Source of the DNA: Marispirochaeta sp. | GTDB taxonomy: Bacteria; Spirochaetota; Spirochaetia; JC444; Marispirochaetaceae | Assembly: GCF_963668165.1 (NCBI RefSeq) | Contig: NZ_OY764211.1 | Span: 923,501 to 987,500 of the forward strand | Reading direction: 5' to 3' | Length of the DNA stretch: 64,000 nucleotides | Part shown: piece after piece, positions 52,856 through 63,986 of the stretch | Position numbering within the stretch: the stretch's first letter is position 1 | Layout of the letters: each line of letters starts with the position of its first letter | Program-made: the position numbers and the translations under genes | The notes under the pieces: model-generated | Database searches by the model: none | What the model saw: only the letters and a program-made list of their open reading frames with translations | What the model was told of the DNA's origin: nothing

Positions 52856-54380
52856 GAGTATGCGCTCCTCCGGCAATGGCCGTCATGACGTCATGCTGGG
52901 TTATATCATCATTGTTGAGTTCTCCGACTTTTCGCCTGTCGCACAGAATGCAGAGCCGGTTAACGGTCCGCAGCATCTCTTCAATCTCCGAGCTGATAAA
53001 GAGTACCGTTACCCCCTGTTTTGATAGATCAATGATGAGTTTTTGTATTTCCGTCTTGGTACCGACATCAATTCCTCGGGTCGGTTCGTCGAGAATTAAA
53101 AACTCAGGATTCGTAATGAGCCACCTGCCAAGGATTACCTTTTGCTGGTTACCCCCCGACAACTGCTTAACCACGGTTTCCGGAGACGGTGTTTTTATAT
53201 CAAGAAGATCGATGTATTTCCTGGCCAGTTCATTCTGTTTTGCCTCAGGTATCAACTTAAAAATACCGGTTTTTGCCTGCAGTGCGATCAGCAGATTTTC
53301 CCGGACCGAAAGATCTTCTATGATTCCCTCCTCCTTGCGGTCTTCCGGAAGAAAAGCCATTCCGAGCTTCATGGAATCAATAGGTGCCCGGGTCCGTACC
53401 GGGGTTTCTTTTACATAGAGTTCTCCCCTGTCCGGTTTTTCCGCACAATAGAGAAGACGTGCCAGTTCCGATCTTCCCGACCCAAGCAAACCGGCAAGAC
53501 CGATAACTTCTCCCTTCTTTATTACCAGGTTGAAGGGATTTATCACTCCTGCCCGGGTCAGCTCCTGTGCCCTGACCATAATCGATTCGGTACTGCCGGA
53601 ATCCGAATCGGACTTGATATTCTTTATCTCTGCTAAATCATCAAATTCGCGGCCGAGCATCCTGGCTACCAACTGAACCTTGGGGAGTTCCGCGACTTGG
53701 TATGTTCCGACGAGAGCCCCGTTTCTCAGTACAGTAATCGAGTCACATACTTCATACACCTGCTCAAGAAAATGGGTTACAAAAATAATACCCACACCCT
53801 GCTGCTTCAGATTTCGCATTACCTCGAACAGGGTCTTCACCTCGCTCTCATCAAGAGAGCTGGTCGGCTCGTCGAGAATCAAAACCCGGCAGTTGATATC
53901 CACCGCCCGGGCAATAGCTACCATCTGCTGAATGGCGACTGAATACTCTCCCAGGGGTTTGGTAACATCAATATCCAGACCGACCTCCTTTAAAGCCTGA
54001 CGGGCCATCGACTCCATTATTTTCCATTTAACGCATCTAAAAAAATTAAGAGGCTGCCGTTCCAAAAACATGTTTTCTGCGACGGAGATATTCGGGCAGA
54101 GGTTGACCTCCTGATATACCGTACTGATTCCGTTTCTTTGAGCTTCTTCGGGAGAGTGATTCACCACCGGACCGTCAATTCCCTGTACCCGGATGTCTCC
54201 GGCATCCATTTCGTAGACCCCGGTCAATACTTTGATTAATGTGCTTTTCCCCGCACCGTTTTCACCCATAAGGGCATGGATCTCACCGCTTTTCAGGGAA
54301 AACTCCACATCGGTTAATGCCCTTACTCCGGGAAATGTTTTATCAATATGACGCATGGTCAAAATACTATTCTCTTCCAT
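52845..54380 (-). CDS. ytfR: Sugar ABC transporter ATPase, YtfR-like (two ATP-binding domains)
   Basis: From ATG 54380 the product has 511 residues, the RbsA/YtfR length, with two fused ABC domains. The first has Walker A GENGAGKST (residues 39-48) and a degenerate signature (YSVAIQQMVAIARA); the second has an altered P-loop (GLLGSGRSELARLL) and signature LSGGNQQKVILGRWL with LILDEPTRGIDVGTK. This pattern, with a weak second P-loop, is usual for monosaccharide importers of this group. It is separated from the binding-protein gene by 86 bases that hold a terminator. Confidence 0.94.
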   Translation of the reverse strand: MEENSILTMRHIDKTFPGVRALTDVEFSLKSGEIHALMGENGAGKSTLIKVLTGVYEMDAGDIRVQGIDGPVVNHSPEEAQRNGISTVYQEVNLCPNISVAENMFLERQPLNFFRCVKWKIMESMARQALKEVGLDIDVTKPLGEYSVAIQQMVAIARAVDINCRVLILDEPTSSLDESEVKTLFEVMRNLKQQGVGIIFVTHFLEQVYEVCDSITVLRNGALVGTYQVAELPKVQLVARMLGREFDDLAEIKNIKSDSDSGSTESIMVRAQELTRAGVINPFNLVIKKGEVIGLAGLLGSGRSELARLLYCAEKPDRGELYVKETPVRTRAPIDSMKLGMAFLPEDRKEEGIIEDLSVRENLLIALQAKTGIFKLIPEAKQNELARKYIDLLDIKTPSPETVVKQLSGGNQQKVILGRWLITNPEFLILDEPTRGIDVGTKTEIQKLIIDLSKQGVTVLFISSEIEEMLRTVNRLCILCDRRKVGELNNDDITQHDVMTAIAGGAHTHET

Positions 54381-54414
54381 CGCTTTCCCTTCTTCCAGCC
54401 TGGTCACGGCCAAT

Positions 54415-54452
54415 AAAAAAGGCAGGGATGCAAAGCACCCCATACCTTTTTT
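54415..54452 (-). terminator. Intra-operon terminator/attenuator between ytfQ-like and ytfR-like genes
   Basis: On the minus strand a GGGGTGC/GCATCCC stem (one G.U pair) with a TTT loop is flanked by six A before and six T after, forming a strong intrinsic terminator. It lies just after the binding-protein stop and before the ATPase gene. Such an element would leave the binding protein in excess over the membrane subunits. Confidence 0.85.
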
Positions 54453-54466
54453 GGATTCTTTTCTGA

Positions 54467-55456
54467 TCAGTACTTTCTGGTAGGAAGAAGCCTTTTCGCA
54501 TTGGATGTGTCAAAGACCTCCTCCACGACATACTGGATCTTTTCTACCTTTTCGCCGCGTTCCAGCTTCTGAATAATCTCGGCTACCCGCGGGCCATGAA
54601 GAGGGTTACACTCAACTGAGCAGTTGATTTCTCCGGCGATCATCCGATTAAAAGCCTCGTGTACAGCATCAAAAGAGATAATGATAATATCCTTTCCAGG
54701 CTGTTTTCCTACCGCTTTTATTGCATCAATGGCGCCAAAAGCCATATTGTCATTTTCGGCAAATACAACATCGATGCCGGGATATGCCTTCAGGAAGGAT
54801 TCCATTACTTCCTGACCCTTGGCCTGGGTAAACTCACCAGTCTGCTTTGCAAGAAGCTTAAAATCAGGATCGGCATCAATTCCTTCCAGGATTCCCTGGG
54901 TCCGTCCAACCTGAGCGGAAGAACCGATGGTTCCCTGGAGCAGCACTATATTCAGCTCCTCATTGGCCATTCCGTTTTTCTTTACGTAGTCATTCAGCCA
55001 CTTGACGCCGTCCTGACCTTCTTTAAGGAAGTTGCCCCCCACCCATGCGGTATAGAGACTGTCGTCGGAAAGATCCATCATACGGTCAGAAAGAATAACC
55101 GGGATTCCTGCTGCCTTGGCTTCACTGAGCACAGTCTCCCAGCCAGTCTCTACAACCGGAGCTACCACGATGTAATCAACATCCTGCTGAATAAAATTGC
55201 GGATTGCCTTAATCTGGTTCTGCTGTTTCTGCTGGGCATCGTCGAAAATGAGTCTGTAACCATTTTCTTCGACAAAAGTGCTCTTAAAGGATTCTGTGTT
55301 TGCTGTGCGCCAGTCGGATTCGGCACCAACCTGAGCATAGCCTACAACAATCAGATCATCCTCTGCTCCAGCCGCGGCCTCATCCTGACCACCTGCAAAA
55401 ACCTGGCCGAGGGAGAACACAGCGATAATCAAGAAAATAGCCAATACCTTCTTCAT
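54467..55456 (-). CDS. ytfQ: Periplasmic sugar-binding protein, YtfQ-like
   Basis: The 329-residue product has a signal peptide ending about VFAGG and a periplasmic-binding fold of the RbsB/YtfQ type. It shares with E. coli YtfQ the blocks QVGAESDWRTANTE, QQKQQNQIKAIRNFI, APVVETGWETVL, DRMMDLSDDSLY and ENDNMAFGAIDAIK. The start at 55456 has AAGGAGGA and follows a signal-peptide pattern; an upstream start 20 codons away lacks these. A paralogue encoded with the two-component system (58679-59686) probably senses the same ligand. The real substrate (galactofuranose or similar) is inferred. Confidence 0.9.
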   Translation of the reverse strand: MKKVLAIFLIIAVFSLGQVFAGGQDEAAAGAEDDLIVVGYAQVGAESDWRTANTESFKSTFVEENGYRLIFDDAQQKQQNQIKAIRNFIQQDVDYIVVAPVVETGWETVLSEAKAAGIPVILSDRMMDLSDDSLYTAWVGGNFLKEGQDGVKWLNDYVKKNGMANEELNIVLLQGTIGSSAQVGRTQGILEGIDADPDFKLLAKQTGEFTQAKGQEVMESFLKAYPGIDVVFAENDNMAFGAIDAIKAVGKQPGKDIIIISFDAVHEAFNRMIAGEINCSVECNPLHGPRVAEIIQKLERGEKVEKIQYVVEEVFDTSNAKRLLPTRKY

Positions 55457-55597
55457 ACATTCCTCCTTGGAATTGTGATTGTCGTAATGGTATCCTCGAC
55501 ATACTTCCGGGTACATGAGTTATCTTCCTGAGTTTCTTGCGTTTTTTTACCGTTTTTCCCAGTCAGGTTTGTTTTCTTATGAAAAAAGTATGAAAAT
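55457..55597 (-). promoter_or_regulatory. Control region before the importer operon with 11-base-spaced direct repeats
   Basis: The 141-base gap contains two copies of TTTTCATA (minus strand) at 55578-55585 and 55589-55596, one DNA turn (11 bases) apart, just after the response-regulator gene. Direct repeats in one face of the helix are typical of AraC-type regulators, so this is a candidate binding site of the YesN-like regulator. No convincing -35/-10 pair is visible. Confidence 0.4.
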
Positions 55598-57208
55598 TTA
55601 TGGACAGCTACAGGGTTCTTTGGAAACAGACGTTACTCTGTAGTCCCGGGGAGAAATACCTGTATTCTTTTTGAAAATAAAACTAAAATAGTGAGGATCT
55701 CCATAACCGACTTCATAGGCAATATCCGCACACTTCATAGCGCTGGTACATAATAGTTTCTTGGCGTTTTCTATCCGGGTATTGGTTAAATACTCGATGA
55801 ATGTCTCACCCGCCTCCTGTGAGAAAATCGTACTGAAGTGATTCGGGCTTACATTTACAAATGATGCCACGGTGTTTAGAGACATATCCTGGCTCATATA
55901 GTTTTCTGCAATGTAGCTTTTCGCCTTCTTGATAATAGAATGATGGCGACTGTTCATATGGTCATCGCGGTATAAAATCCACATTTCAATCAGGGTCCTG
56001 AGCTGACCGCGGAATGGTACAGAGGAAGCAGCCAGGGAATGCTCGATATTTTGCCGCAAGGAAATGGGAAGCGTCTGCTGTATATCCCCTCCGATTTCCT
56101 CCACCAGAGCTGTAATAATTTCGATTAAATCGTTATACACAAGCAGAACAAAACTGGGATCCGCAGCGTCCAGGGATTTCCTGCCGGAGATATCCAGATA
56201 AAGATCAATAATATCGTCAATTTCTTCCCGAGCAGCAAAACGAAGCCGTTCAGCAATTGGACCTTCTTCCAGGTATCTTGAATTCTCCTGTCGTTTCCAC
56301 TGTATATCACTGACCCCTATAATTTTGTTTTTTCCCGTTAGAGACATATAGCGGACAGCTCTGTCGGCATCCGCATAAGAACTGACGATTTCCCCCACAT
56401 GACTGACCATCGCACCTATACCAATGGAAACCCGGCAGCTGCTGTTGCGCTCCGTCTCAAAACGAATAGCCTGTGCAAGAGAATATACTCTGTCATCAGC
56501 AGAATCTCTGCCGGCATTCTTGAAGATCAGGCCCTGTTTCTCGACGCTTGGAGAAAAGAGGAGTACATCCTCCCTGCTCATTACAAGAGAAGATATTATG
56601 GATTTTACCACCGCGTAATCAGCAAATTTCTCCGAGTTTGAAGAGATATCCACAATCAGAACAACATAACCGTTGGCTATCAGATCAATTCCCAGGGAAC
56701 GACCCGCCTCAATTGCATCACCGGAGCTCAGCTGACCGGTGGCTAAATCGCAGATCCATTTCTCACGAATAACTTCCTGGGAAGAGCTGATCTTCATCTT
56801 GAGGGTCTCTATATTGGTTAACCGTTCTTTTTCTTCTTCGATTTGACGGGTTACCTTTTCAAGGGTTGTAAGCATATCCGCCGAAGAAACCGGCTTAAGC
56901 AGATACTCGTCAATCCCTATGGAAATTGCATCCTTGGCATACTGAAATTCATCATGACCCGATAGAATTATAATCTTTATCCAGGGTTGATCCTTCTTTA
57001 TAATTCGTGACAAAGTCAGCCCATCCATGAACGGCATTTTGATATCGGTAATGAGTATATCCGGTTTTACCTCCTGAAGAACGGTCAGGGCCATCTCTCC
57101 GTCAGGGGCCTCGCCTGCCAGAGTGTAGGGAGTGCGCTCCCAGGGGATACTGTTACGAATACCCTCACGGGTTACAATTTCATCCTCAACTAGAAATACA
57201 CTATACAT
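55598..57208 (-). CDS. YesN-type response regulator with AraC DNA-binding domain
   Basis: The 536-residue protein has a receiver domain (about residues 1-120) with phospho-acceptor Asp55 in ILITDIKMP and Lys in LLKPVS, a long middle region (about 135-420, with the DUF-like VVLIVDIS and SIGIGAMVSHVGEIVSSYADA segments), and a C-terminal AraC HTH (SLNTVASFVNVSPNHFSTIF, then AYEVGYGDPHYFSFIFKKNTG). It overlaps the kinase gene by eight bases. Likely target is the adjacent importer operon. Confidence 0.92.
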   Translation of the reverse strand: MYSVFLVEDEIVTREGIRNSIPWERTPYTLAGEAPDGEMALTVLQEVKPDILITDIKMPFMDGLTLSRIIKKDQPWIKIIILSGHDEFQYAKDAISIGIDEYLLKPVSSADMLTTLEKVTRQIEEEKERLTNIETLKMKISSSQEVIREKWICDLATGQLSSGDAIEAGRSLGIDLIANGYVVLIVDISSNSEKFADYAVVKSIISSLVMSREDVLLFSPSVEKQGLIFKNAGRDSADDRVYSLAQAIRFETERNSSCRVSIGIGAMVSHVGEIVSSYADADRAVRYMSLTGKNKIIGVSDIQWKRQENSRYLEEGPIAERLRFAAREEIDDIIDLYLDISGRKSLDAADPSFVLLVYNDLIEIITALVEEIGGDIQQTLPISLRQNIEHSLAASSVPFRGQLRTLIEMWILYRDDHMNSRHHSIIKKAKSYIAENYMSQDMSLNTVASFVNVSPNHFSTIFSQEAGETFIEYLTNTRIENAKKLLCTSAMKCADIAYEVGYGDPHYFSFIFKKNTGISPRDYRVTSVSKEPCSCP

Positions 57209-58679
57209 ATTCTCGTATCTCCGGAAGTTTAAAAGTAACGGTTGTACCTTCGCGGTATCGGCTCTCTATTTGCAGCTTGGTTCCGCCATTGTAATACAGC
57301 GCAAGGCGTTTGTTTACATTATACAGACCGTAGACATCGCTCAGCTTTGAACTGTCCAGACTGCCGTCAATCTGATTGTTGATATCCTCAAGTCTTTCCG
57401 GTTTCAACCCTATCCCGTCGTCTTCAACCTGAAAGCAGAGGTATGGTTTTTCCACCCACCCCTTTACTAAAAGTTTCCCTCGACCCCGTTTATTTTTTAT
57501 CCCGTGATACAGCGCATTCTCTACCAGGGGCTGAAGAAGAAGCTTCAGCATGGTTTTGTCGGCCATATCGTCATCGTAATCTATACTGTAATCCAGAATA
57601 TCGCGATATCGGATCTTCTGAATTGTCAAATAATTGAGAACGTGTTCAAACTCATCCCGAACGGATACCCACTCTTTTCCGCGGTTTAGAGAACGGCGGA
57701 AAAAACTTGAGAAATTACGTGTAACTGATATCACCTGTTCAAACTGCCGCCCCTCAGCCAGCCAGATTATTGAATCGAGAGTATTATAAAGAAAATGGGG
57801 TGTAATCTGGGCCTGCAGAGCTTTCATCTCGGATTTCTGCAGATTCTTCTGTTCGCGAATATTGGTATCAATAAGTTCCTTAATCTTTACAGCCATGGAA
57901 TTCAGGTTTTCTGTAAGATTATCAAGTTCCTTTACATTAGGAAGTTCAGCCCTGGCAGCAAGATTACCAGCTGCTATCTGGCTGGACAGCTTTTCCAGTT
58001 CACTGATGGGTTTATTTATGCTTATGGCCAGGGATCTTTGTGCCAAAACCGCGAACATCATGACTGCAGAAACCACCATAATCTGGACAAGCGACAGGGC
58101 CGCAGCGGTATTCTTTATCTGTTCATTTGTTCGTGCAACCGACTCAATTTCCAGCACTATGAAATTCTGGAGAATATCGGACACAAGTTCCGCTACTCCA
58201 CGGATTTCATCAAGGGTTTTTTCATTTGTCGTTACGGGATACTGCTGCTCCATCTGGAGTCCCAATTGATCAACATAGCGGGACAGAGTATCCATTGCCC
58301 GGCCCGCAACCTCAAGCAACTGACGGTTATCCTGCTGTTCCGTGCTGAATTTAATGTTGTCCAGTCTCATGTTTATGTCACGGATAATCCCGTACTGTTT
58401 GCCCTCTATAAAGTCCTTATTACCGGCAACGATATCCCACAACTCGTTTGAAATATCCGTCTTTACAATCTGGTTAAGTCGATTTGTTTTACTGACGTTT
58501 GCAATCATCTGATCGTACTGGACCGTGTGGAACCAGGATGATGCAAGGCTGATAACCGGAGCTACCAGCATAAGGCTTATAATGATAATATATGATGTCT
58601 GTATCCGGTTCTGAAGACTTGTTGTCTTTATCCGGCTCATTACCAACTTGGAAACCGGTTTCATTTTCGCCGCAGCCAT
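57201..58679 (-). CDS. YesM-type sensor histidine kinase
   Basis: The 492-residue kinase has membrane helices at about residues 29-50 and 193-215 enclosing a periplasmic helical domain of about 140 residues, a HAMP domain (about 217-270), and a His_kinase domain with phospho-acceptor His295 in QITPHFLYNTLD and LLLQPLVENALYHGIKNK as the ATP-binding N-box. The start overlaps the lipoprotein stop (TAATG). It probably receives its signal from the neighbouring sugar-binding lipoprotein, because its own sensor domain is all-helical. Confidence 0.92.
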   Translation of the reverse strand: MAAAKMKPVSKLVMSRIKTTSLQNRIQTSYIIIISLMLVAPVISLASSWFHTVQYDQMIANVSKTNRLNQIVKTDISNELWDIVAGNKDFIEGKQYGIIRDINMRLDNIKFSTEQQDNRQLLEVAGRAMDTLSRYVDQLGLQMEQQYPVTTNEKTLDEIRGVAELVSDILQNFIVLEIESVARTNEQIKNTAAALSLVQIMVVSAVMMFAVLAQRSLAISINKPISELEKLSSQIAAGNLAARAELPNVKELDNLTENLNSMAVKIKELIDTNIREQKNLQKSEMKALQAQITPHFLYNTLDSIIWLAEGRQFEQVISVTRNFSSFFRRSLNRGKEWVSVRDEFEHVLNYLTIQKIRYRDILDYSIDYDDDMADKTMLKLLLQPLVENALYHGIKNKRGRGKLLVKGWVEKPYLCFQVEDDGIGLKPERLEDINNQIDGSLDSSKLSDVYGLYNVNKRLALYYNGGTKLQIESRYREGTTVTFKLPEIREYV

Positions 58680-59686
58680 TAGTATCCCCGCGGAGGAATT
58701 GATTCCACATTGTTATCTTCGGTAAACACTTCCTCGTGGACATGCATTAAGCGAGGAATTTCCTCTCCCTTCGCAAGCTTCTTTGCAAGAGTCATAATTG
58801 TTGGACCAAACTTTGGATTGCACTCAATCACACAATTAACCGCACCCCGTCCCAAAGCATCAATGGCCGCCTGCTCGGCATCTATAGTAATGATCACGAT
58901 GTCCTTCCCGGGATTAAGCCCCCGTTCGTTCATGACATCGAGTATTCCAAGAGTCATGCCATCGTTATGAGAAAAAACCACGTCAAAATCTTTATATTCG
59001 CTAGCGAGAATCCAGCGCATAATCTCGTTACCTTTGGAACGGAGAAAATCGCCGGATTCGCTGTATATAATTTTATATTCCGGACATTCATCGATAATCT
59101 CACGAAAACCTGCAGCCCGGCCTTTTGCAGGTGACGACCCCTCTGTTCCGGATATTTCTATTATTCGTACAGGATCCGTACGCGAAGCATCAGAGTTCTT
59201 GAACTTCTGTACAAGGAATTTTCCAGCTTCCCTTCCCTCTTGTTCACTATCTGTACCGATAAAACCTGCGTAAAGAGTTTCGTCGTTTGTAGTTATTTTT
59301 CTGTCAGTAATCAAGACCGGAATGCCGGCATCCCTGGCCTCCCGTAAAACATTGTCCCAGCCATCGGCAACAATAGGAACAAACGCAATAACATCCACCT
59401 GATATGCTATAAAGGAACGTATTGCCTTAATCTGATTATTCTGCTTTTGCTCAGCGTTAGAAAACAAAAGCTGCACTCCACTCTCTGCAGCTGCAGCTTT
59501 AATTGACCTGGTATTGCATTTTCTCCAGGCACTTTCGGCTCCTATCTGGGAGAATCCGAGAATAATACCGTTCTTCTGTTCATCTTCCTTATTGTTATCC
59601 TCAGTCTTATTACAGCTTGCAAACAGGGTAAATACTGCAAAAAAGAGGAGAGCCCAACTTAATATTTCTTTCTTCTTCCCAGCCAT
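58679..59686 (-). CDS. Sugar-binding lipoprotein of a two-component system
   Basis: From ATG 59686 the 335-residue product has a lipobox LFASC (Cys25), so it is probably membrane-anchored, followed by a YtfQ-like binding fold (FSQIGAESAWRKCNTRSI, QKQNNQIKAIRSF, PIVADGWDNVL, HNDGMTLGILDVM). It resembles the importer's binding protein closely but is encoded with the kinase and regulator and has no permease of its own, so it is probably a sensory co-receptor. The start at 59686 has AAGGTG at nine bases; the frame is open eight codons further up without a Shine-Dalgarno. Confidence 0.88.
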   Translation of the reverse strand: MAGKKKEILSWALLFFAVFTLFASCNKTEDNNKEDEQKNGIILGFSQIGAESAWRKCNTRSIKAAAAESGVQLLFSNAEQKQNNQIKAIRSFIAYQVDVIAFVPIVADGWDNVLREARDAGIPVLITDRKITTNDETLYAGFIGTDSEQEGREAGKFLVQKFKNSDASRTDPVRIIEISGTEGSSPAKGRAAGFREIIDECPEYKIIYSESGDFLRSKGNEIMRWILASEYKDFDVVFSHNDGMTLGILDVMNERGLNPGKDIVIITIDAEQAAIDALGRGAVNCVIECNPKFGPTIMTLAKKLAKGEEIPRLMHVHEEVFTEDNNVESIPPRGY

Positions 59687-59726
59687 AGAATGGTGCACCT
59701 TGAAAATCATGCGTGTACGTTAACCC

Positions 59727-59756
59727 ATTGTAAACCGTACCCGCGCCGCAGCACAA
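59727..59756 (-). promoter_or_regulatory. Possible promoter of the lipoprotein-kinase-regulator operon
   Basis: On the minus strand TTGTGC (59756-59751) and TACAAT (59732-59727) are separated by 18 bases, about 40 bases before the lipoprotein start. The -10 matches five of six bases. Confidence 0.45.
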
Positions 59757-60089
59757 GTAGAATTTTAAATACTTATTTTTGCAGGATACCATAGTCATCA
59801 TGAAGCAAAGGAGATTCCTGATACTCACTTTTTATACAGGGGCGTCTCCCTGACGCGAGTTACAGTAAGAATGCGGTCTTCGACGTCTGTTGCTGTACAA
59901 TCGTGACGCCAGGCTCCGGCCGGCGGAAACTTTCAGTTTCCCTGCCCCCCCGGGCGTTCCTCGTCGCTGCCGCTCCTGCGGTACGCCCTCGGTCTTCACA
60001 GTATGGAACCGGGCGTTTGCCTTCGGCAAGCCGCCCTCGTTCCCCGCGCGTTCCTCGCTTCGCTGCGGTACGCGCGGTACAAAAAAAAG
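59757..60089 (-). repeat. Hairpin-rich region downstream of 5S rRNA
   Basis: No convincing gene. It holds three successive hairpins: 59952-59988 (stem GGGCGT/ACGCCC), 60011-60036 (GGGCG/CGCCC around TTGCC/GGCAA), and 60044-60077 (CCGCGCGT/ACGCGCGG). The first and third share loop borders TCCTCG and TGCGGT but have different, still paired, stems. A short GCGTC/GACGC stem lies near 59842-59856. Only a run of T without a hairpin of its own follows the 5S end. Open frames here are low-complexity shadows. Confidence 0.75.
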
Positions 60090-60200
60090 CCAGGCGACGT
60101 CCTACTCTCCCGCTATTCGCAGTACCATCGGCGCTGAAGGGCTTAACTTCCGTGTTCGACATGGGAACGGGTGGATCCCCTTCGCTAAGGTCACCTGGCA
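60090..60200 (-). rRNA. rrf: 5S ribosomal RNA
   Basis: The minus strand reads as a 5S rRNA of about 111 bases: the ends (TGCCAGGTGACC and GGTCGCCTGGC-type) pair, and internal blocks such as CCCGTTCCCATGTCGAACAC, GGAAGTTAAGCCC and GATGGTACTG are the universal 5S motifs. It follows 23S by about 228 bases and is the last RNA of the operon. Ends may be off by one or two bases. Confidence 0.95.
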
Positions 60201-60427
60201 ATAATTATTACCGTTTACAAACTGTAAGCTTTGACACTCACTGTTTATTTGTGCGTTTACCTTTCGGTAAACTATGTTATATGTCTTTCGACGATGGAGC
60301 ACACCGGTCGTTTTTACCGCCTATTTCAAAAGCAGGGTCTCCCTGGTTTTGAAATTACGTACGGCTAAGGGAAGTCCGTAGAGTACTCTCTACGGGCGAC
60401 CGTAAAAAGAGGAGCACACAATAATAT
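60201..60427 (-). other. 23S-5S spacer with processing-type hairpins
   Basis: No gene. The spacer contains two perfect hairpins: 60255-60272 (GTTTACC, GAAA tetraloop, GGTAAAC on the minus strand) and 60376-60395 (CCGTAGAG/CTCTACGG). They lie between 23S and 5S, so they are probably rRNA-processing signals. Confidence 0.6.
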
Positions 60428-63364
<2,937 letters not shown>

Positions 63365-63731
63365 TATTAGTTTGTGCTCCTTCCTCTGTTTTTGCGGTCA
63401 CCGCTGTCGCCTACGACAGCGTCTCCCTTGGTCCTTTCGGCAGTCTCAGATGTAGCAAAGCCACATCTTCACTGCGCGTAAGCACTTCGGGTCTCCCTTG
63501 GCACCTTCGGCAGATTCAGAGCCGGCAAAGCCGTCTCTTCACTGCACCTTAGCGCTTCGGGTTTTTATAACCACACCCTGAAACTCCCCTATGTGGTTCG
63601 ACTACTTCCCGTTTCGTCGAACCGGTATGTTTCAGGCTCTCTATGTCAAAAGATCAGTTTCGACCGGAAGATCAGATCTTCCAGGTCAGGAAAGATTACC
63701 TTAAAGGCAATCAGCCCTCTTCTATTATATG
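63365..63731 (-). other. tRNA-Ala to 23S spacer
   Basis: Spacer of 367 bases without a gene. It holds a perfect hairpin CGCTGTCG/CGACAGCG (63402-63421), two tandem 70-base repeats (63421-63560), a nested inverted repeat (CCTGAAAC/GTTTCAGG, 63577-63636, enclosing GGTTCGAC/GTCGAACC) and a palindrome GGAAGATC-A-GATCTTCC (63666-63682). The nested arm may be the leader side of a 23S processing stem. Confidence 0.7.
63421..63560 (-). repeat. Two tandem 70-bp structured repeats in the rRNA spacer
   Basis: Copies 63421-63490 and 63491-63560 are exactly 70 bases and 54 of 70 identical. Each contains a hairpin with a CUUUG-type loop. In transcript sense the stems are GAUGUGGC/GCUACAUC in the first copy and GAGACGGC/GCCGGCUC in the second, so most differences preserve pairing. 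The motif GTGAAGA precedes the stem and CTGA follows it in both, as it does in a related element before flhF. Confidence 0.85.
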
Positions 63732-63805
63732 TGGAGGTAAAGGGACTCGAACCCTTGACCCCTAGAATGCAAATCTAGTGCTCTAGCCAACTGAGCTATA
63801 CCCCC
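63732..63805 (-). tRNA. tRNA-Ala (anticodon UGC)
   Basis: A 74-base cloverleaf: acceptor GGGGGTA/TACCTCC (one G.U pair), D arm GCTCAGTTGGCTAGAGC, anticodon stem CTAGA/TCTAG with loop TTTGCAT (anticodon TGC), and T arm AAGGGTTCGAGTCCCTT. Discriminator is A. CCA is not encoded. Its place between 16S and 23S is common in bacteria. Confidence 0.97.
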
Positions 63806-63986
63806 GGCATTGTAAAGCCTCGAGGGACACCCCTTAGGCTTATTCCCAAACTTTTTCAACTCTATTTAAAATGAGAGGGCGAAGAGACTGTTTCTTTTCA
63901 AAAAAGCGGGTTCCATCAAGTTGTGTCGTCAAGCAAAAGCTGTTACTGATCTTTTCCTCAGTAACGCGTTCCTTTTCCTCTCTCGT
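63806..63986 (-). other. 16S to tRNA-Ala spacer with hairpins
   Basis: No gene. Two inverted repeats are visible: 63942-63965 (GTTACTGA/TCAGTAAC, eight perfect pairs) just after 16S, and 63814-63842 (AAGCCT...GGG/CCC...AGGCTT) just before the tRNA. Both fit RNA-processing sites. I saw no clear boxA. Confidence 0.55.

Noticed and set aside
60078..60089. Intrinsic terminator directly after 5S
   Set aside because: There is a run of eight T, but no independent hairpin precedes it apart from the 5S RNA itself.
59832..60352. Overlapping open frames on both strands after and across 5S rRNA
   Set aside because: Arg/Ala/Gly-rich low-complexity translations of palindromic repeats and rRNA; no start signal or coding pattern.
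63421..63560. CRISPR array
   Set aside because: Only two abutting copies, no spacers, 70 bases long, and no cas gene nearby.
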